Origin: Plutella xylostella
Lineage: Eukaryota; Arthropoda; Insecta; Lepidoptera; Plutellidae
Length of the DNA stretch: 64,000 bases
Direction: 5' to 3'
Assembly (NCBI RefSeq): GCF_932276165.1
Contig: NC_064002.1
Span: forward strand, 8,804,001 to 8,868,000
A model generated the notes under the pieces. That model did no database searches. It was not told where the DNA came from and worked only from the letters and a program-made list of their open reading frames with translations. Below are positions 23,715 to 35,100 of this stretch, piece after piece; the stretch's first letter is position 1; each line of letters begins with the position of its first letter. The translations under genes were made by a program, and so were the position numbers.

Positions 23715-25796
23715 CTACTCTAAAAATTCTTGTAGGCTATAGAAATTGTTTTCTGTTAGCCATTTATACAATTTGTTCTTGAACATATTAATATTTAGGG
23801 ATTTGAGTTCATTCGGCAACTTATTGAATATTTTGACACACATAATAATACAACTTTTGCTATATTTAGCCGATTTAGGTACATCGTTATACACCAGTCT
23901 GTGCGGATTTCTTTGGGCTCTATTTTTCACATTGTAAGCATTCAAGAACAAGAATTTATGTTGCATTACAAAAACACTCATTTCAAATATGTAAAGTGAT
24001 GGTAGTGGTAGCAAGCCAAGCCTCCCAAACAGAGGTTTGCATGACTCATCAGCAGGGACTCCACATATAGCCCTGATACATTTTTTTTGCGCAACAAATA
24101 CTCTTTTGATGTCCGTACTATTACCCCACATTACGATCCCGTATCTTAGTATAGATTCCACGTAGGCACGATAGGATATGACAGCGGTTTTCTTGTTAGT
24201 AATTGTTTTTATTTTATTTAGTGCGTAGGCAAATCTATTCACTCTATTGCATAGGTTATCTAGGTGCAGTTTCCAGTTTAAGTCCTGGTCTAAGATAACA
24301 CCTAGAAACTTAGTATTCGATACTTCTTTGATTCTGTCAATATTTAATTGAAAATTATATTGTGAATGTTTTGATTTATGGAATTGTATATAATTAGATT
24401 TGTCCAAATTAATTAATAAATTATTCATTTGTAGCCAATGTATAATATCTTTAATTGTATTATTAATTTGAATTTCATGGTCTTTTATAGTGGAATTATT
24501 AGATGTATCGGATGTCATATTGGATTTATCAGATGACACAATAATTGAAATATCGTCAGCGAATAAGATACATTTGTGTCTTGTGACTTGGGTGATATCA
24601 TTGATATAAAGTAAAAACAAGATGGGCCCTAGTATACTGCCTTGGGGTACACCGAATTTATTTATTCTAGGTTCGGATGAATATGACCTCTCTTCCTCGA
24701 TTTCAATTTTTTTTATTACCACATATTGTCGTCGTTCTGTCAGGTATGTTGATAGCCATTTGTGAGCAATGCCTCTAATTCCCATTTTTTCCAGTTTTCC
24801 CAATAGAATTTTGTGAGAAACGAAATCAAATGCCCTTGATAAGTCAAGGAACAGGCCAGTAGTCAGACGGTTTCTATTGAGGTTATTAAGAATTTGGTTA
24901 GTAAGATTGTATATGGCCAAGGACGTGGACTTTCGTCTTTGGAAGCCGTACTGGTCGCCACTGATAACATTGAATTTAATACAGAAATCTATTAATCTCT
25001 TGTACATACATTTTTCAAGGACTTTGGATAATATAGGTATAAGTGTAATCTGGCGATAGTTGTCGATGTCCTCTTTGTTACCCTTTTTGTGGATAGGCCT
25101 TACGATTGATAGTTTTAACACTTCAGGGAATATTCCAGTATAAAATGAGAGGTTAATTAAATGTGTTAGTATAGCTATTAGTTGTTCTATGCTTTCCTTG
25201 ATTATCCTTGTGCTTATTCCATCGTAACCTTCAGAACCCGTGTTATTTAAGCTCATTATTTCCCTTTTAACCTCATGCTCCGACATAGGACTAAGATAAA
25301 GAGAGTTTGTAATAGTATTTTTATTACTCACGATGGCTTCCATATCATTTGATAGTGGGGTGTTCGTTGTGTTAATGAAATTGTTATTGAAAGCTGTTGC
25401 TATATCTACAGGGTCTGTTATAATATTATTGTTTGTTTTAATTGATGTTATATTATCTTGTTGCTTTGCATTGGATATTTGGTCTTGTATTACAGTCCAT
25501 GTAGCTCTACATTTATTCTTGCTATTGTTAATAAATTTTATATTACTCTGTTGTTTAGAGTTATGTATGCATTTTTTTAGGAGGGCAGCATATGATAAGT
25601 ATTTCGTTCTGTTGGCTATTGTTTTGTTTGCATAGTATTTGTACCTTAGTGATCTTTTTGTTTTGCAACTTATTTTTAGCCCTCTACTTATCCACTTTTG
25701 CTTGTCATGGATGTCGTTAGTAACTTTTTGCCTAATTGATGGGAAACATAAATTGTAATATAGACATAAGGACTCATGGAAGTTGTGAAATGCCAA
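23715..25796 (-). CDS. CR1-like ORF2, reverse transcriptase part (693-codon open frame)
   Basis: The reading frame is open upstream of the first ATG (25796) as far as about 26020, where it contains the endonuclease motif SDHD, so this ATG is internal and not a natural start. Visible RT motifs: PIHKKGNKEDIDNYR (near 235), GFQRRKSTSLA (near 285), FLDLSRAFD (near 317), GVPQGSILGP (near 388) and the catalytic LFADD (near 415). A C-terminal LINE domain follows (LGVILDQDLNWKLH, SILRYGIVMWG). There are no internal stops. It is the downstream portion of a single ORF2 whose upstream portion is the entry at 26011-26613. Confidence 0.9.
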   Translation of the reverse strand: MAFHNFHESLCLYYNLCFPSIRQKVTNDIHDKQKWISRGLKISCKTKRSLRYKYYANKTIANRTKYLSYAALLKKCIHNSKQQSNIKFINNSKNKCRATWTVIQDQISNAKQQDNITSIKTNNNIITDPVDIATAFNNNFINTTNTPLSNDMEAIVSNKNTITNSLYLSPMSEHEVKREIMSLNNTGSEGYDGISTRIIKESIEQLIAILTHLINLSFYTGIFPEVLKLSIVRPIHKKGNKEDIDNYRQITLIPILSKVLEKCMYKRLIDFCIKFNVISGDQYGFQRRKSTSLAIYNLTNQILNNLNRNRLTTGLFLDLSRAFDFVSHKILLGKLEKMGIRGIAHKWLSTYLTERRQYVVIKKIEIEEERSYSSEPRINKFGVPQGSILGPILFLLYINDITQVTRHKCILFADDISIIVSSDKSNMTSDTSNNSTIKDHEIQINNTIKDIIHWLQMNNLLINLDKSNYIQFHKSKHSQYNFQLNIDRIKEVSNTKFLGVILDQDLNWKLHLDNLCNRVNRFAYALNKIKTITNKKTAVISYRAYVESILRYGIVMWGNSTDIKRVFVAQKKCIRAICGVPADESCKPLFGRLGLLPLPSLYIFEMSVFVMQHKFLFLNAYNVKNRAQRNPHRLVYNDVPKSAKYSKSCIIMCVKIFNKLPNELKSLNINMFKNKLYKWLTENNFYSLQEFLE

Positions 25797-26010
25797 ATTT
25801 AAGTCTGATTCTTTGTATATTTCAGTCCATGAAAGACAGTTTAGGCATTCTTTAAACTTCCGAACGTTGTCTGCGCAGTAGTCTTTTTTGTATCTATAGT
25901 ATGATTTTGGTTTATTATAATGCGTTTTCAGTACCGGTAAGCTGAGTAGCTGTGCAGTGTCGTGGTCTGATAGTTGTAGTGGTAGTACATCTGCTCGTGC
26001 TTCCTTAATG

Positions 26011-26613
26011 TTACTCTATACAAGACTCCTTCCGAGTAGGAACATCTATATGAATTTGTAAGTTATTGTTATTGCAGAGATCTTGCAGCTTCTTTGTTAC
26101 TATTCCCGGCTGTAGAGTGTTAATGTTGAAGTCACCGATCAAAACAATGTTAGTTGTCCGTTTATATTTGTTATTTATTTCGAATAAAATGGTATTAAGT
26201 TTCTCCAGGAATATATTGGGGTCAGATGTAGGAGTTCGATAAATGCAAATAATAAGCAATTTATGTAGCGGGATTTCGATTCCACATACTTCAAATTTTT
26301 TTTGGACGGCATATTTTTCTATGAAAGATAATTTGTTGTAGACTATGCCGCGTTTTGCTAATATGCAAGTTCCGCCTCTTCGTTGTTCCCGGCAGAAGGC
26401 GGCTGCTAGTACAAAATTATTGATTTTTAAATAATTTTCGTATCCAGATTTTAAGAACGTTTCAGACAAGCATATTATATCGGGATCGTTTTGAATTTCT
26501 TGCAATTCCTGTAGCGTTATTTCTAACAATTCTAACTTTGATAGTATGCTAGCTATATTTTGGTGGAATATCTTAAAATGAGGAGTTTTCTTATCTTTAT
26601 TTTTATTCTTCAC
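26011..26613 (-). pseudogene. CR1-like ORF2, endonuclease part, cut off by a frameshift
   Basis: This is an APE-type endonuclease for target nicking: HQNIASI (near 16), LSET (near 50), IYRTPTSD (near 125) and IGDFNIN (near 158) are visible. The frame ends at TAA just after the conserved SCI(D/E) motif. The neighbouring frame continues at once into SNIKEARADV and then the SDHD catalytic motif. A small indel near 26013-26018 therefore separates the two halves of ORF2. The first codon of this open frame (26613) is GTG. The whole endonuclease part contains no Met codon, so natural translation must start by another route. Confidence 0.85.
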
Positions 26614-28222
26614 GAAAAAATGATTTTTTACTTATAACTGGGAAGTAGTGGGGTATTGTACCTTTTTTAGGTGTTGTGAGTAGCGATTCAGGGTCATTTG
26701 TAGAGTCTTTTTGTAGGCTCTGGTTTGAGCTTCGAGCAAAGTAGTATGGAATAGTACCCTTTTCATATATTTTTCCTTCACATTGGTCTGACTTGGGTGT
26801 TGTTGGCTTACTACACTTTAAAAGCACTTTTAATTGCTTGACATTTAAATATTTGTAATCGTAATCAATACAATCTATTTTATAGTTGATTGTTTTACAC
26901 ATGATTGAGATATTATTATATTTAGAGAATTCGCACTTCAGAAAATGGCAGTTTTTATATTCTTGGCATACGTTCATAATACAGCTGTTTAGGTCTGCCG
27001 CATTCAAATACCTGTTGCCGAAAATATTCAGTACAATTATATTATTTCCCTTAAATCTAACAATGAAATTGCGTAATTGTAACGATAAAACATTTAAATC
27101 ATAGTCATTTTCGCCAATACAGATAACAAGTTTATCATTTGGTTCCAGTTTTAAATTGAGACTAGGCTTTAACACGTCCGCCGTTAGTGCACCTGGTTTG
27201 GTTTGTGATATGACTTCATATTTTTCGTATGTGGTGTGCTCGCGCGAGTGTAATAATGCAGACGCGAGGTTGACACATTGTTGAGTTCCGAATAGATATA
27301 TTGTTCTATCGTGTTTTTGCCGTGCTTTTTCATATTCATTTGGTATCTGTTTAGGTAGATCTATTCTTGGTGACTCTAGCTTCTCCTTCAGCCTCTCGAT
27401 TTGGTTTGAAAGGTCCAATATTTTCCCTTCGGATATTTTAAATTGTTGCTCTAGCTCTCCAATTTTGTTTTGTAGGGCTGCGAAGATGTCATTCTCCGAG
27501 GGCATAATGTGCTGATATTCTATAGAAGATTTTGTGGGCGTTCTTAATTTTTCAAGTGGCTTAGGACACCTTTGTTTCTTTTTGGTACTCTGTGCTTGAG
27601 AGTTTGGTAACGGTGAGTGGCAGAGAGTTTTCAATGTACTGTTTTCCTTTTTGAGCTTCGCTAATTGTCTGTTGAGGTCGCTATTTTCTTGTAAGATATT
27701 TTCTAATTCGTTCTGCGTGCTGGCAAGTTGAATTTTAATTTGGGAAATCATATCTTGCATCTCCTGTACTGTAATTGAATCGGTTATTGTGTAATCAACG
27801 CTCCTCGATAGTACTTGTTCTTGTGTTTTAGGGGAGTCATCCAATGTGCTATTTGGTGTGAGTACCTGAGAGTCATCAATTTGAGAGTCTATGCTTGTTG
27901 AAGCAGATTTTGGCATCTTTGAATTGGATTTAGGCGAAGAACCTTTCTTCCTCATGGTGATAAAAGATGGTTCACTGCATGATGCGGAGGGTGTTGAAGG
28001 TTTCTGTATACAAAGTTTACATTGCCATTTTTTTTTGGCTGCTGGGTCCATTAAGCGATACAATTTGTCTGAATATCCAGCGCAGTCGAATTCGTATCTG
28101 CTATTACATTTCGTACACAATATGGTGTCCTTTGGATCTACTGCTTTCCTACACTTTCGGCATGTTACTAGTGGTGACATCTTACGATTGACTTTGGAAG
28201 TTTTTGGCGCCTTTGCCGACAT
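26603..28222 (-). CDS. CR1-like LINE ORF1 protein, 539 aa
   Basis: An RNA-binding/assembly protein of the LINE particle. Residues about 20-72 form a PHD-like zinc finger (CRKC, then ILCTKCNSRYEFDC, and WQCKLC). Ser-rich and coiled-coil segments follow (about 150-200 and 248-285, the latter KIGELEQQFKISEGKILDLS). An SGNH/esterase-like region lies at about 305-455 (LVICIGENDYDL). At the C-terminus KGTIPYYF (about 487) and KGTIPHYF (about 520) form a repeated motif. ORF1 overlaps ORF2 by 27 nt. The ATG at 28222 is the first in a long open frame and immediately precedes the finger. The frame is uninterrupted. Confidence 0.9.
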   Translation of the reverse strand: MSAKAPKTSKVNRKMSPLVTCRKCRKAVDPKDTILCTKCNSRYEFDCAGYSDKLYRLMDPAAKKKWQCKLCIQKPSTPSASCSEPSFITMRKKGSSPKSNSKMPKSASTSIDSQIDDSQVLTPNSTLDDSPKTQEQVLSRSVDYTITDSITVQEMQDMISQIKIQLASTQNELENILQENSDLNRQLAKLKKENSTLKTLCHSPLPNSQAQSTKKKQRCPKPLEKLRTPTKSSIEYQHIMPSENDIFAALQNKIGELEQQFKISEGKILDLSNQIERLKEKLESPRIDLPKQIPNEYEKARQKHDRTIYLFGTQQCVNLASALLHSREHTTYEKYEVISQTKPGALTADVLKPSLNLKLEPNDKLVICIGENDYDLNVLSLQLRNFIVRFKGNNIIVLNIFGNRYLNAADLNSCIMNVCQEYKNCHFLKCEFSKYNNISIMCKTINYKIDCIDYDYKYLNVKQLKVLLKCSKPTTPKSDQCEGKIYEKGTIPYYFARSSNQSLQKDSTNDPESLLTTPKKGTIPHYFPVISKKSFFREE

Positions 28223-28380
28223 CGTATTGTTTGTTGCTTCCGGTATCTATTGATCGAATAATGAAGTAGAAGATCTAGCGTAGGAGTTGGTTTGGCACCT
28301 CAGTGCTAGATGTCGTGACTGAGTCCTTTGTGTTGTGATCGCTGATTGGTCGGCTTATATTTTTACTAGTAGTTTCTGAA

Positions 28381-29198
28381 CGTATCCAAGTTTATTTGTG
28401 CTGGCAACACTCGCGTATCCTTCAATGGACTTGTCAAAACAAAGTATCTATTCTGTGAATTTATTTTGAGTTTGCGCTTGTGCAGTATTTACTTTTGCTG
28501 TGATTGGCTCGTATTTTGAAAAACAAGGACCGTTATCAAAAATTTAACCGATTTAATAGACTCCAGTGTGAAATGTTTATGAAAATACAGGCGGGCTCAC
28601 CGTTCTTCAGTAATATGGATGTCTGGATCTCACACTTATAGGTTAGTTGGATATTTTTATGAATGTTTCACTGCTAATTGATGAGTAAAATCATTTATTT
28701 CTATTTAATTATAACAGAGGCCACAAAAGCTTTGTTTACGTTTCGACGCCACAGATTATAATCATGAAGGAATATACATGAAGGACTATGTTTTATGACC
28801 AGCCCCAGGGCCCCAGCCAGTCTTCTGAGAGTTGTGGGCATATGGGTGTAGGCTACTTAAGGCTACGTTGTAGGCGCTGCTCTGCCTTTAGTAATGAAGA
28901 TTTGCGTTCGCACATGAGTCGACGTGGATATTAAGGGTGAATAAGTTCTCAGATGAATGTTTCAGCCTTTCATTCATAATCATAATCGAGAATACCAATT
29001 ATCACCTCCACATCTCTAGTTGAAAAGCGGAAATGGTTAAACGAAGTTGCCAGTGAAAAAAATTGAGAGCGTCGGTTTTTATTTGACAGTTCGCCGCTAT
29101 CACACCGCGTCCCAACAGCTGTTTTTCCTAAAAGAACTTTGCAAGATTGCACGTGTTGTGGAATCCAAGTAAATTTTGAGTGTAACTTAAACAGAAAC
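28381..29198 (+). promoter_or_regulatory. Upstream region of the nucleolar-like gene
   Basis: This lies between the 5' end of the LINE and the start codon at 29199. It should hold the promoter and 5' UTR of the downstream gene. No TATA box or defined motif stands out. Assignment is by position only. Confidence 0.35.
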
Positions 29199-32100
29199 AT
29201 GGAGGAAGAAGTCCCGGCCTCTGGAGTCCGATGTATGTATAATTCATTAACTGTATGCTCCTTTTAATAATATTCTCTTCATGAATTTAGTTATTTCTTA
29301 TCAGTGATATTGAAGTACCATTTCGAAATTGTACTGGCTATTGTTATGACCACGCCGCATTATGTGTTCTTCATTTCTAAGATATTTGCTACGTATTCAT
29401 ATTTACGATACATTGAACCACATACTAAAACGACCTTCATAGAACGACGCAGCCTGTCGTCCATTACAGCGTCGCAGTTCGCATTTTGTGTTTGTATCTT
29501 GTTATATATGGTTAATACAATGACAAATTATATATCCAGTTAAGCTTTTAGATGACCAATCAACCCTATTACTAAATAAGTGCTTTCTTCTTAAAACATT
29601 CCATAAAATTCCAACAGCACAACCTTCATGATTTGTATGTTCATACTTAAATTGTTTTAAAATCCTGTATCTAATAATAGATAGACAAGATACTCATTAA
29701 ACTTACTCTAAATAATCCAAAGAAAAACCTAATTTAAATGACCTTAAATTAACAGTCTGTAATTATTATTTCCAGTAACTCGACTGAGGCGAAGACTATC
29801 AGTGGAAGCAGAGGAGGTGGGCTCACCATCCGCTCCTTCTACACCCACGAAGAAAAGAGGGGGCCGGCTGGCAGCCAAGCCTGTGCTGGACAACATTGAT
29901 GAAAATGGTAAGTGCTTTGTGTAAAATGAATCATATCTATCTATAAATAATACATTTCTGAACATGTATTTTATTAAATAAAAAGTTTGTAAGTTGTACA
30001 AACTACAAATGAACTGAATGCTGCTCATGCATTCTACTTGTATTTCCATAGATCCTTTGTCATATTATATCCAAATCTGTAATCTAGTGTGTTGTAAAAT
30101 TTGTTATGCATTTTACAGTATAATGTTTGAATCAAAATAGCCAAAGACAAAATGGTTCCATTACAGCTCCAGTCAGCAGTCCAAGAGTAACAAGAAGAAG
30201 GTCTACAGCCCGAGACATTGTTGAGGAAGAGAAGATCTTGACTCCCGCTAAGAGGAGTGTCCGCGCTCGCTCAAACACCAGCCTCACCTCGGACACTGCT
30301 CAGGCATTTGATTCACCGCGAGCCAAGAGAGCAGCGCGGAGGAACTCAGCAGTTGGTGAGTGATTGTGTTAATAATGAGAAATTAAATGGTCATGTTAAA
30401 GGTTCATGGCATAGAAAATATAGCAAGAAAATATCAGTGTTAGTTATTTTAGGTTATGTTGAATAAATTATTAGTTAAGTATAAGTGGAGATGTTCTGTT
30501 TATACAGCTTGTTTATTTTCAATAGGTCAAGTCCAAACATGTCCTTCACCAAATGACCTTAAAATTTCTTTCTTAAATCAGTTAGTGAAATTCCATTTAT
30601 TTGTATGTTGTACTTCTAAACTACCAAAATCAAATTTTATAAGCCTTTTATCTGTTTTATGTTAAAGTAAATATTTAACAACTTCTCACATATTTTCTGG
30701 TCTAGATTATTCTATTGTATTCTGCGAGGGGGCGAAGTTTCTGTACGTGGCACTCTCGAGTGATTTGATCTAGTCTAGATTTATAAGCATTTTTTCCACA
30801 CTGGGTACATGTCACAAATGGGTCTTTAATTTTGTTATTTCATTGTGAGTTCAAAGTTTGGTTAGGTCATGGATAGCCATTTGGTCATATTAAAATATTG
30901 ACCTTTAAAGTCAAATATTTAAATGATCCATGTTATTAGGTGAGAATTTCAAATTTAAGCCACAGGCAGGACCAACCTGCAACTTGCATTCTTCAGTTGT
31001 GTGTGCTATTAGTCAGCATAATGGAAGATCACACACAAGTAGTCTTGTGACTAAAATTTTATGGGTACTCTCATGCTGTCGCTGTCGTTGATTCGGCCAT
31101 TTATGCCATTAAAGAAAAATAATAATAATAATGGTCCATATTATGATAAAAGTATGCCTTTTATCTATTTTTAATGAAATTATATTTACTATATTTCAGG
31201 TAGTGATACCGAAGCACCCGTAACTCCTGCGAGACAAACTCGACGGGGACGCAAAGATTCTACTTCTAGCATTGAAAATAATGGTATGAAAAACCTAATT
31301 TGAATAAGTAACATAATTTTCTATGTAAAAACATGACATTCGGATTGAAAGTTTGCTTCAGAAGCAAGTCATTTATTATATTGAGACTAGCATACAACGC
31401 GGCTCTGACAGTATTACAGCTGAAAGTATTTGAATATTGTTGGTATACTTTCCAAAAAGCTATGTTGATTATTTCTTCTATTGAGATCTATACATTTATT
31501 GTTAATACATATTCTATTCTATTCTCTTTGGGGGTGTAAGTACCTGCACCTGGCTCTCTCGAGTGGAACCTTTGTGCATATCCCCTAGGTCTAAACTGCC
31601 TAGGTCTAAGCTTGGACCATTTCCCACCACGCTGGTCCACTGCGGGTTGGTGGGTTCACATATCTAGATGTGCTAAATCTAGATATGCAGGTTTCCACAC
31701 GATGTTTTCCTTCACCGTAAGAGCGATGGTATACATTGCACTTAAATTCAAAGAACTCATTGGTACATGTCAGCGCCGGGATTCGAACCCGCATCTCTGA
31801 CGTGAGAAGCGGGCGCTTACCCGACTGAGCTACCACCGCTCTCATAAATAAATACATATTGTTTTGGTGTTAATATTTGCTTTCTCACTATTTCAGTGGA
31901 AGCTGCAACTAAAACCGCTAAACCACTCACGGAAGAACCGATTGTTGAAGAGCCGGAAACTCAAAAGAGTCCCAAAGATGTCGCGAATGATAGCTTATCC
32001 CCTAATAGTCTTAGGAAAAGTCAAAGAATTGCAGCGAAAAAGGTGCGAAACAGTCTAAACACATCTGAAACAGAATCGAATACCAGTGCAACACATGAAA

Positions 32101-35100
32101 AGAGTAGACGGAAATCTAAGAACAAAGAACAGGAAACATCACCTGCAGTCACAAATAGTGCCAAAAAATCTGTAGAAAACAAAGAAAAAGCATTAGCAAC
32201 GCCAGACCTTCTCAATGAATTAAGTTCTAAATCAAAGGATGGAAAGAGAAGGCGAGCAAAATCATGGACCACAGAACCTTCAGAAAATAACACAGATAAA
32301 GAAAATGTTAAGAAGTATGCCAATCGATCATTTAATAAACCATCTAAACAAAACATGACTGGCTCTGGAGATGCTTTAGTTTATGAAGACAAAATCAATG
32401 ATAAATCACAAGTAGTGGAACCTGCGAAATCACCTAAAAAGAAACACAAAGATGAGGCAATCCCATCTCCTCAAAAGGAGATTAAAAGACTTTCTCTTGG
32501 TAAAGGTGATGGTGAAGATATAGTTGATCATGTTTTAAAGTCTAAAATAAGTAATGATGATGAAACTTCCGAATTATTATCACAAGCGCAACCCGAAGAT
32601 ATCAAGTGTTTGGTGTACTTTGATGATACAGACTCCAATGCAGAAAGTATTGGAAAAGTTGAAAAAATTAATAAACAAAACGTATCTGTTAACGGAGGCG
32701 ATCAATGCGTGCCATTTGTACCTACAATTAATGATGAAGAAATGGAAGATAAAAAACAATCTAATAGCAGTTTTTCTTTTAATAAGTCAATAAACAAATC
32801 TTTAGAAACACAAAATAGACGTAGAATATCTAGTATAAATACTAGCGTTGAACCAATGGAGATCGATGAAACCATCCCAGAAAATGTATCAATTGTTGAC
32901 AAAAGTGAAACTTCTATTAACAATAAATCTCTTCAGAAACAACAACTTAACAACATATCCAAAGCTGAGAATTTGTCGGAAACCGTAAACTCCATCTTTA
33001 ATGTCACAGAAGAAAGAAAATCACTTGACCCTATTGGAGAACAAAGCAAGTCCAAGAATAAATCTTTACAAAAAGAATCAAGACAATCAACTGCGTCGGT
33101 CACAGAGGAAAAACCTGTAAATGATCTAGAGAAGAGTGCAAATGAAAACAAAACGACACTTATTTTGTCACAAATTAAAGACGACTCTGCCTTGTACACT
33201 AATTCAAAGTCACCGAAATCAAAAAATATTGAAATAATTCAAGAAAATCTTTCCAACCTATCCAACATGTCTGATAAAGGTAAAGAGAAGGAATCGAGAA
33301 GGAAAAGCTCTATAAGTAAATCTGAAACACCCCATAAACATAAAAATATACTAGGCATGCAAACGAGTACACCAGTAATATCAACAAACGGTGATAAGAA
33401 GGTTGAAAAACGGGAGTCAATAAATGTGTCTAAGAAAAACGATTCAATAGCATCTAAGAAGTCTGAGAAAATTGATTCATCTTCTAGTGAAGCAAGCGAA
33501 GAAGAGTCCTCAGAAGATGAGAGGAATGAAAGTAAGCTGGTGATTGATGAAGCTGAAGACGCTGGAGATGATTATGAATCTGGTGACAGCCAAAATGAAT
33601 CTGAAATAGAATATGCAGAAGAAAATGAAATCGTCGAGCGAGGCGAAACATTAACATCCGACGAAGAAATGTCCGACGACACAGATTATGAAAAAGACTC
33701 ATTTGTAGTTAGTTCAGACGAAGAAGACAATGAACTAATGAGTGGAACTGGTGATGACTTATCAATGTCTGATAATGAGCTTACCATGAGTGCAAAATCT
33801 AAAAAGAAGTTTAATGAGCGAAAACTTAAGCAGCAAAAGAAAGCTTCTAAAGAAATGTATGAAGCTAGACATCAAAATGATGCAGAAGATACCTCTGATG
33901 ATGAAACGTCTAAACCAGTCCGTAAAAATAATCGTCAAAGACTGAACTCTAGTCATTTACAATCAGGCGATGAATCAGTAATTAAACCCAAGAAAAATAA
34001 TAGGCAAAGACTGGATTCATCCCAAGAAGACACCCACATTCAATCAGATGACGCAGAAAAGAAAACTCCTAAGAAGAAGAACAAATCGAGACTAGATTCC
34101 TCTCAAGACACCAGTGCAGTACACAAGAACCTGGATACAACTTGTGACAAAAATGTGAATGATGAAAAGGAAATCACAACAATCATGAATGAAAGCACTG
34201 TTCAAAAGAGTGATCCCCTTATAACGGCGGTAAAATCTGAGCCTAAGACGCCACAGAAGCTTGATATCTCAACAGCGAATATTTCAGTTAGGCCTGACAT
34301 TGAAGAAGTTGAAGTTAATGGTGATGTTTCACTGTTAAGGTCTAATACTACATTAGATCCACTACAAGCTACAGCGGCGTTTGAAGACGACGAAGATGAA
34401 GACTCGAGCAGTGGCAATGAGGAAATTATGCAAAATTATGACTCCATGCTTACTGAACTAAACAAGGAAACCAACAAGAAGCAAGTAAAGAAGCATGACA
34501 TATCATTGAACATAAACAAGAAAGATAAACCTAAAGCTAACCCGATTGTAGATCAACTTAATCTGACACAAACCAAAAAAGAAAAGAAACGAAAGATATC
34601 TAAATCTGAACCAGAACCACAAGAAGATAAAAATAAGTCTTTAGACCAGTCAAAGAATAAAAGTAAACCACAAGAAGATAAAAACAAGTCATTAGACCAG
34701 TCAAAGAATAAAAGTAAAAGTTTACCGGAACCTGATGAATCATCATCAGACTCTCTTGATTTGAAGCTTTTGTTCCCGGACGGAGCCAGTGACAGTGATG
34801 ATGAAGCAGTCAGTCAATCCGCTGATGATAAACAAAAAGCTTCATCTGATGACTTCATACCATTAAAATCATCTGAAGCCAAAACGAATCTACTAGAAAA
34901 CATGGGTGAGCACTGAGTAATTAGTATTTCCGAAGCGATTAGCGAAGCTTGCGGAAGAAGCTAGTATTATAATAATAAATTTTAGTATCTATTAATATCT
35001 TAAATTAAACTATAAACTAATTTATAATATATTTTTCTCCAGACGATTCATCAGACACCGGCACAGATGATGACAACACTGCAGTTGTTATTACAGAGAA

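Larger units (their letters stand above)
23563..28380 (-). mobile_element. CR1-like non-LTR retrotransposon (LINE), nearly full length
   Basis: Minus-strand element with ORF1 (26603-28222), ORF2 (23715-26631, frameshifted), a 3' UTR of about 150 bp with AATAAA, and a 3' terminal TATTC tandem repeat (on the plus strand 'gaata' units at about 23564-23581). The CR1/L2 group is supported by an ORF1 with a PHD-like finger plus an esterase-like domain, by the RT motif FLDLSRAFD..SHKILLGKL, and by a microsatellite 3' end instead of a long poly-A. The 5' boundary is estimated; the UTR seems to reach 28.3-28.4 kb. No target duplication could be fixed. Confidence 0.85.

Noticed and set aside
31606..31857. 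ORFs on both strands, one ending RRDSNPHL
   Set aside because: They lie in the SINE; this ending is a typical translation of a tRNA B box.
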